Part shown: piece by piece, positions 5,647 through 8,968 of the stretch
How the letters are laid out: every line of letters starts with the position of its first letter
How positions within the stretch are numbered: the stretch's first letter is position 1
Assembly: GCA_030044295.1 (NCBI GenBank)
Contig: JASHWB010000446.1
Location: forward strand, 1-8,968
Source: Candidatus Acidiferrales bacterium
Lineage (GTDB): Bacteria; Acidobacteriota; Terriglobia; Acidiferrales; UBA7541
DNA: 8,968 nt
Reading direction: 5' to 3'
Position numbers and translations under genes: made by a program
Notes under the pieces: generated by a model
What the model was told of the DNA's origin: nothing
The model's input: only the letters and a program-made list of their open reading frames with translations
Database searches by the model: none

Positions 5647-6759
5647 GTGGGGGACCGGGATAAGGATCCGAACGGCCGGGGCCGATACTTGCAACGTCAA
5701 GATCGGCTCCGCCGCGTTCTAGGGCAAGCCTCCGCAGACGCAATCCTGGTTTCGCATCTTCCCAATGTTCGCTACCTCTGCGGGTTTTCAGGCTCCGCGG
5801 GACTTCTCGTGCTCGACGCAGACAGCGCTACGTTCTTTACCGACGCCCGGTACACAATCCAGGCCCAGCATGAAATATCCTGCGCGGCTGTTCGCATCGC
5901 CAAAAAGGGCCTTCTGAAGGCGGCTGGCGAACTCCTGCGAGGGCGCCGGTCGCTGCGTCGGCTCGCATATTCGCCTGCCCAGATAACGGTGGCGCAGAAG
6001 CAGACGCTCGATTCTGCGGTCGCGCGAAAAGTTCGATGGATCGACGACATGGGAAGCGTCGAGAAGCTGCGCGCGGTCAAAGATCCGGGCGAGGTTTCGA
6101 CCCTTCGTGAAGCGGCTGCCATCGTCAGTAAGACATTCGAGCGAACGGCGCGCATCCTGCGCCCGGGAGTTGCCGAACTCGACGTGGCTGGGGAAATCGA
6201 GAGGGACTTTAAGCGGCAGGGTGCCGAAGGCCCGTCTTTCGAGACGATTGTTGCGTCGGGAGAGCGCTCAGCGTGGCCGCACGCCCATCCATCGACTAAG
6301 CAACTGGGAAGAAACGAATTGGTGGTCCTCGACCACGGTGCTATACTTCGCGGCTACTGTAGCGACATGACCCGCACGGTGTTTACGGGCAAGGCGCCAC
6401 GAAAGGTCAAATCGCTCTACCAGGGCGTCCTGCAAGCCTTGGAAGCAGGAAAAGCGGCAGCGAAGCCGGGAGCGAAGTCGAAGGATGTGGACGCTGCCGC
6501 ACGGAACACACTGCGGCGCGCTGGCCTAGCCCGCTATTTTACGCATAGTACGGGTCACGGCATCGGCCTGGAAATCCACGAGGCGCCCCGGATCGGAAAA
6601 GGGGACGAAACGGTTCTCGTGGAAGGCATGGTTGTAACCGTAGAGCCCGGCGTTTACATCGAAGGTTTGGGTGGAATCCGCATCGAGGACGATATTGTGA
6701 TCACTGCGCGCGGCGCGGAAGAATTGACCACAGCTCCCCGGAATCTGATCGAACTCTAA
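5647..6759 (+). CDS. pepP: Xaa-Pro aminopeptidase-type M24 metallopeptidase
   Basis: This is a cytoplasmic two-metal peptidase of the pita-bread fold (M24B), likely removing N-terminal residues that precede proline. The N-terminal creatinase-like domain (about 16-140) has LPNVRYLCGFSGSAG (38-52). The catalytic domain (about 145-365) holds all five metal ligands: Asp229 (in VVLDHGA), Asp240 (CSDMTRTV), His304 (THSTGHGIGLEIH), Glu333 (TVEPGVY) and Glu347 (IRIEDDI). His212 is a probable substrate-side histidine. The start is uncertain: GTG 5647 has no Shine-Dalgarno, whereas TTG 5689 has CGGGG 7 nt upstream and would give about 356 residues beginning like typical relatives (QRQDRLRRVL). It lies 26 nt after pilQ and abuts accB. 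pepQ is an alternative name, and substrate preference cannot be read from sequence. Confidence 0.88.
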   Translation: MGDRDKDPNGRGRYLQRQDRLRRVLGQASADAILVSHLPNVRYLCGFSGSAGLLVLDADSATFFTDARYTIQAQHEISCAAVRIAKKGLLKAAGELLRGRRSLRRLAYSPAQITVAQKQTLDSAVARKVRWIDDMGSVEKLRAVKDPGEVSTLREAAAIVSKTFERTARILRPGVAELDVAGEIERDFKRQGAEGPSFETIVASGERSAWPHAHPSTKQLGRNELVVLDHGAILRGYCSDMTRTVFTGKAPRKVKSLYQGVLQALEAGKAAAKPGAKSKDVDAAARNTLRRAGLARYFTHSTGHGIGLEIHEAPRIGKGDETVLVEGMVVTVEPGVYIEGLGGIRIEDDIVITARGAEELTTAPRNLIEL

Positions 6760-7290
6760 ATGGCTAAAAAATCGAAAGTTGAGAGTGGCGCGAGGGCGGA
6801 GTCGTTTGGCGTCAACCTGTCCGAAATCGAGCGCCTGCTGACCTTCATGCAATCGCACGGCCTCGAGGAGTTTGAGTACCAGCACGGTGGCCTGCACGTA
6901 AGGCTGAAGAAGGCATCGGCGGCTCCTGTCGGAGCTGTTCGACCCCAACTGGATTACGTGGCTCCCCCGACCGCCGCCCTTGCCCCGGAGCTTGCGCGCG
7001 CGCCTGCTGCATCCGCCGCCGCTGCCAGGCAGTCTGGCGATAACGTCCACACGATCAAGTCGCCGATCGTCGGCACGTTCTACGCATCCCCCAGCCCGGA
7101 GGCGGAGGCCTTCGTGGCCGTCGGCGCCCGCGTGGAATCGGGCCAAGTGCTGTGCATCATCGAAGCGATGAAGCTGATGAACGAGATCGAATCGGATATC
7201 GCGGGCGAGGTGGTGCGAATTCACGCGGAAAACGGGAAGCCCGTGGAGTACGGCGCTCCCCTTTTCGACATCCGTCCGCGCACCAAGTGA
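6760..7290 (+). CDS. accB: Biotin carboxyl carrier protein of acetyl-CoA carboxylase (AccB)
   Basis: AccB carries biotin between biotin carboxylase and carboxyltransferase in the committed step of fatty-acid synthesis. The 176-residue product has an N-terminal helical region (about 17-50), an Ala/Pro linker (about 53-92) and the biotinyl domain (about 96-173). The biotin-accepting lysine is Lys138 in the EAMKLMNEIESD motif. The SPSPEAEAFVAVG segment (110-122) corresponds to the thumb seen in bacterial AccB. The ATG directly follows the stop codon of the aminopeptidase gene with no spacing and no clear Shine-Dalgarno, so translation probably depends on ribosomes finishing the upstream gene. 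The usual partner accC follows after 73 nt. Confidence 0.95.
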   Translation: MAKKSKVESGARAESFGVNLSEIERLLTFMQSHGLEEFEYQHGGLHVRLKKASAAPVGAVRPQLDYVAPPTAALAPELARAPAASAAAARQSGDNVHTIKSPIVGTFYASPSPEAEAFVAVGARVESGQVLCIIEAMKLMNEIESDIAGEVVRIHAENGKPVEYGAPLFDIRPRTK

Positions 7291-7311
7291 AAGCGGTAGG
7301 GCTGCACAACC

Positions 7312-7340
7312 CCGCGGATTTGCGGCAGGCAAACTTGCCG
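7312..7340 (+). other. Alternative hairpins in the accB-accC gap
   Basis: The 73-nt gap (7291-7363) can form CCGC (7312-7315)/GCGG (7322-7325) with loop GGATTT, or CGGCA (7323-7327)/TGCCG (7336-7340) with an 8-nt loop. They share bases 7323-7325 and exclude each other. No T-run follows, so it is not a terminator. It could tune accC relative to accB, but it may be chance in GC-rich DNA. Confidence 0.25.
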
Positions 7341-7363
7341 TCCCTTTGGCGTACCGTGACCCA

Positions 7364-8713
7364 ATGTTTAAGAAAATTCTGATCGCAAACCGAGGCGAGA
7401 TCGCGCTCCGCGTGCTGTGCGCATGCAAGGAACTGGGCATTCGCACCGTTGCGGTCTATTCAGAAGCGGACCGCCACGCCTTGCACGTGCGCTTCGCGGA
7501 CGAAGCCATCTGCATCGGCCCGCCGCGTAGCTCCGATAGCTACCTGAACATCCCGCAGGTCATCAGCGCGGCGGAAATCGCCAATGTGGACGCTATCCAC
7601 CCTGGCTATGGCTTTCTCTCCGAAAACGCCAACTTCGCGGAAGTATGCGAAGCCTCGCACATCACGTTTATCGGCCCGTCGCCCGCCGTGATTCGCATGA
7701 TGGGCGAAAAAGATCGCGCCCGGGTTGAAATGGCCGCCGCAGGGCTACCGATCATTCCCGGCAGCGATGGTGTGGTGCCCGATGAAACGGCCGCCACGAG
7801 TGCCTCCGAACAAATTGGCTTCCCGCTGATGATCAAGGCGGCCGAAGGCGGAGGCGGACGCGGCATGAGAGTTGTCCGCTCCCAAAAGGAATTGTTGCCC
7901 GCGTTTCACACCGCCCGCTCCGAATCTGAAAAGGCCTTTGGCAGTCCCAACGTCTATTTTGAGAAGCTGATCGAGAGTCCCCGCCACATCGAGTTTCAAG
8001 TTTTGGGCGACCGCCACGGCAACGTGATTCACCTCGGCGAGCGCGAGTGCTCGCTCCAGCGCCGCCACCAAAAGGTCCTGGAGGAGTCTCCATCGACGGT
8101 GGTCGATCGCACGACGCGCGAGACACTTGGCGGCAAAGTCGTCGCGGCTCTCAAGAGAGTCGGCTACTCCAGCGCCGGAACGGTAGAGTTCTTGCGCGAC
8201 GCCTCAGGTGATCTCTATTTCATCGAGATGAACGCGCGCATTCAGGTGGAGCACCCGGTAACCGAAATGGTCACTGGCGTCGATCTGGTGAAGTCGCAAA
8301 TTCGGCTCGCGGCCGGAGAGCGCATGAAGGATGTCGTCCCATCCGTAAAATTTCACGGCCACGCCATCGAATGCCGCATTAACGCCGAGGATCCTGTGAA
8401 ATTCACGCCCTCTCCCGGACGTATCACCGCCTTTCGTGTGCCCGGCGGCCCAGGTGTGCGCGTGGACACCGCCGCTTACGCCGATGCCGTTGTACCGCCC
8501 TACTACGACTCGCTGGTGGCCAAACTCATCGCCTACGGTGACGACCGCACGGAAGCAATCGCGCGTATGCATCGCGCGCTCGACGGGTTCGTCGTCGAGG
8601 GCATTCAGACGACGATCCCTCTCCACAAGCGCATCATCGCGCACCCGGATTTCGTCTCCGGTAACTTCAACACGCACACGCTCGAACATATGTTTCCGGT
8701 TGAATCGAAGTAA
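7364..8713 (+). CDS. accC: Biotin carboxylase subunit of acetyl-CoA carboxylase (AccC)
   Basis: AccC is an ATP-grasp enzyme that carboxylates the biotin on AccB using bicarbonate and ATP. The 449-residue product matches the family length and aligns with E. coli numbering almost exactly. It shows the N-terminal ILIANRGEIA, Lys116 (MGEKDR), Lys158, the glycine-rich loop EGGGGRGMR (161-169), His208, Lys237 (RRHQKVLEE), Glu275, and the catalytic block EMNARIQVEHPVTE (288-301) with Glu288, Asn290, Arg292, Gln294 and Glu296. Arg338 (ECRIN) is also present. The ATG at 7364 is chosen because it places MFKKILIANRGEIA at the N-terminus. An in-frame TTG at 7346 would add six unconserved residues. No clear Shine-Dalgarno precedes the ATG. 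thiE follows after 11 nt. Confidence 0.96.
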   Translation: MFKKILIANRGEIALRVLCACKELGIRTVAVYSEADRHALHVRFADEAICIGPPRSSDSYLNIPQVISAAEIANVDAIHPGYGFLSENANFAEVCEASHITFIGPSPAVIRMMGEKDRARVEMAAAGLPIIPGSDGVVPDETAATSASEQIGFPLMIKAAEGGGGRGMRVVRSQKELLPAFHTARSESEKAFGSPNVYFEKLIESPRHIEFQVLGDRHGNVIHLGERECSLQRRHQKVLEESPSTVVDRTTRETLGGKVVAALKRVGYSSAGTVEFLRDASGDLYFIEMNARIQVEHPVTEMVTGVDLVKSQIRLAAGERMKDVVPSVKFHGHAIECRINAEDPVKFTPSPGRITAFRVPGGPGVRVDTAAYADAVVPPYYDSLVAKLIAYGDDRTEAIARMHRALDGFVVEGIQTTIPLHKRIIAHPDFVSGNFNTHTLEHMFPVESK

Positions 8714-8724
8714 CGCATGACGGT

Positions 8725-8968
8725 GTGAGGCGTGGATTGTTTCCCTCCATCTACCCCATCATCGATTCGACGCTCCCAGAGGATCGAATCAGCCAATTCG
8801 CTCGGCAGCTTGCCGCTGCAGGCGTGCGTCTGATTCAGCTTCGGCTCAAAAACTCTTCCGCTGCCGTCGTATGCGCACAAACGCGCGTCCTGCTGACGTG
8901 CCTCGAACCGTACGGCGCGCGTCTGATCGTCAACGACCGCCCGGATATCGCCTGCATCGCCCAAGCGG
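8725..8968 (+). CDS. thiE: Thiamine phosphate synthase ThiE (N-terminal part, cut by window edge)
   Basis: ThiE couples the hydroxymethylpyrimidine diphosphate and thiazole phosphate moieties into thiamine phosphate on a TIM barrel. The visible 81 codons translate in one open frame to the window end. They read LFPSIYPIID (5-14), AAAGVRLIQLRLKNSS (30-45) with the substrate-binding Gln38, Arg40 and Lys42, and GARLIVNDRPDIA (64-76) with the Asn70-Asp71 pair typical of the pyrophosphate/Mg site. The rest of the roughly 200-residue protein lies outside the window. The start is taken as GTG 8725, with TTG 8737 as alternative. Neither has a clear Shine-Dalgarno, and the 11-nt gap from accC suggests read-through expression. 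Identity is from motif recognition only. Confidence 0.82.
   Translation, partial: MRRGLFPSIYPIIDSTLPEDRISQFARQLAAAGVRLIQLRLKNSSAAVVCAQTRVLLTCLEPYGARLIVNDRPDIACIAQA

Noticed and set aside
5108..5743. 211-codon - strand frame opposite the end of pilQ.
   Set aside because: It covers the conserved secretin signature on the + strand and has no ribosome binding site or family resemblance.
6526..7446. 306-codon open frame on the - strand opposite the aminopeptidase gene, accB and the start of accC.
   Set aside because: It spans three gene regions whose + strand products have complete family motifs. The antisense translation has no recognisable motif.
1..8968. CRISPR arrays, insertion sequences, phage genes, tRNA genes, toxin-antitoxin or defence modules.
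   Set aside because: No repeat-spacer pattern, transposase, terminal repeats, tRNA-like cloverleaf or defence-type domain was seen. The window is core-genome in character.

Overview
The window carries a single run of genes, all on the + strand: a type IV pilus alignment/secretin operon (pilM-pilN-pilO-pilP-pilQ), then an M24-family aminopeptidase, the two small subunits of acetyl-CoA carboxylase (accB, accC), and the start of thiE, which is cut by the right edge. GC content is moderately high. The gene content and order, the ATGA-type overlaps, the AMIN-containing PilQ and the pil-to-pepP-accB-accC succession suggest a Gram-negative bacterium, most plausibly an Acidobacteriota (Terriglobia-like) genome. 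That assignment is inferred from protein style and remembered synteny, not from a search.

Layout. Bases 1-334 hold no recognisable gene and look like a promoter and leader region. They contain an imperfect 18-bp hairpin, a sigma-28-like promoter match overlapping its base, a sigma-70-like promoter, and two adjacent stem-loops just downstream of the predicted start of transcription. Bases 335-5620 are pilMNOPQ, with gaps of -4, +2, +6 and -4 nt, so they are almost certainly co-transcribed and translationally coupled. After a 26-nt gap containing a small hairpin comes an Xaa-Pro-type aminopeptidase (about 5647-6759). accB follows with zero spacing (6760-7290), then a 73-nt gap, accC (7364-8713), and thiE from 8725 to the window end.

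How they work together. PilM (cytoplasmic, actin-like) binds the N-terminal INLL motif of PilN. PilN and PilO form the inner-membrane coiled-coil alignment pair, PilP bridges the periplasm, and PilQ is the outer-membrane secretin through which the pilus passes. The ATPases, platform protein, prepilin peptidase and pilins are not in this window. AccB (biotin carrier) and AccC (biotin carboxylase) perform the first half-reaction of malonyl-CoA formation for fatty-acid synthesis. The carboxyltransferase genes are not here. ThiE joins the thiazole and pyrimidine halves of thiamine phosphate.

All protein-coding content belongs to well-known families with intact key residues, and I see no undescribed protein system. 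The least explained part is the structured region upstream of pilM (about 50-310), which may hold a leader RNA or operator array controlling the pilus operon.
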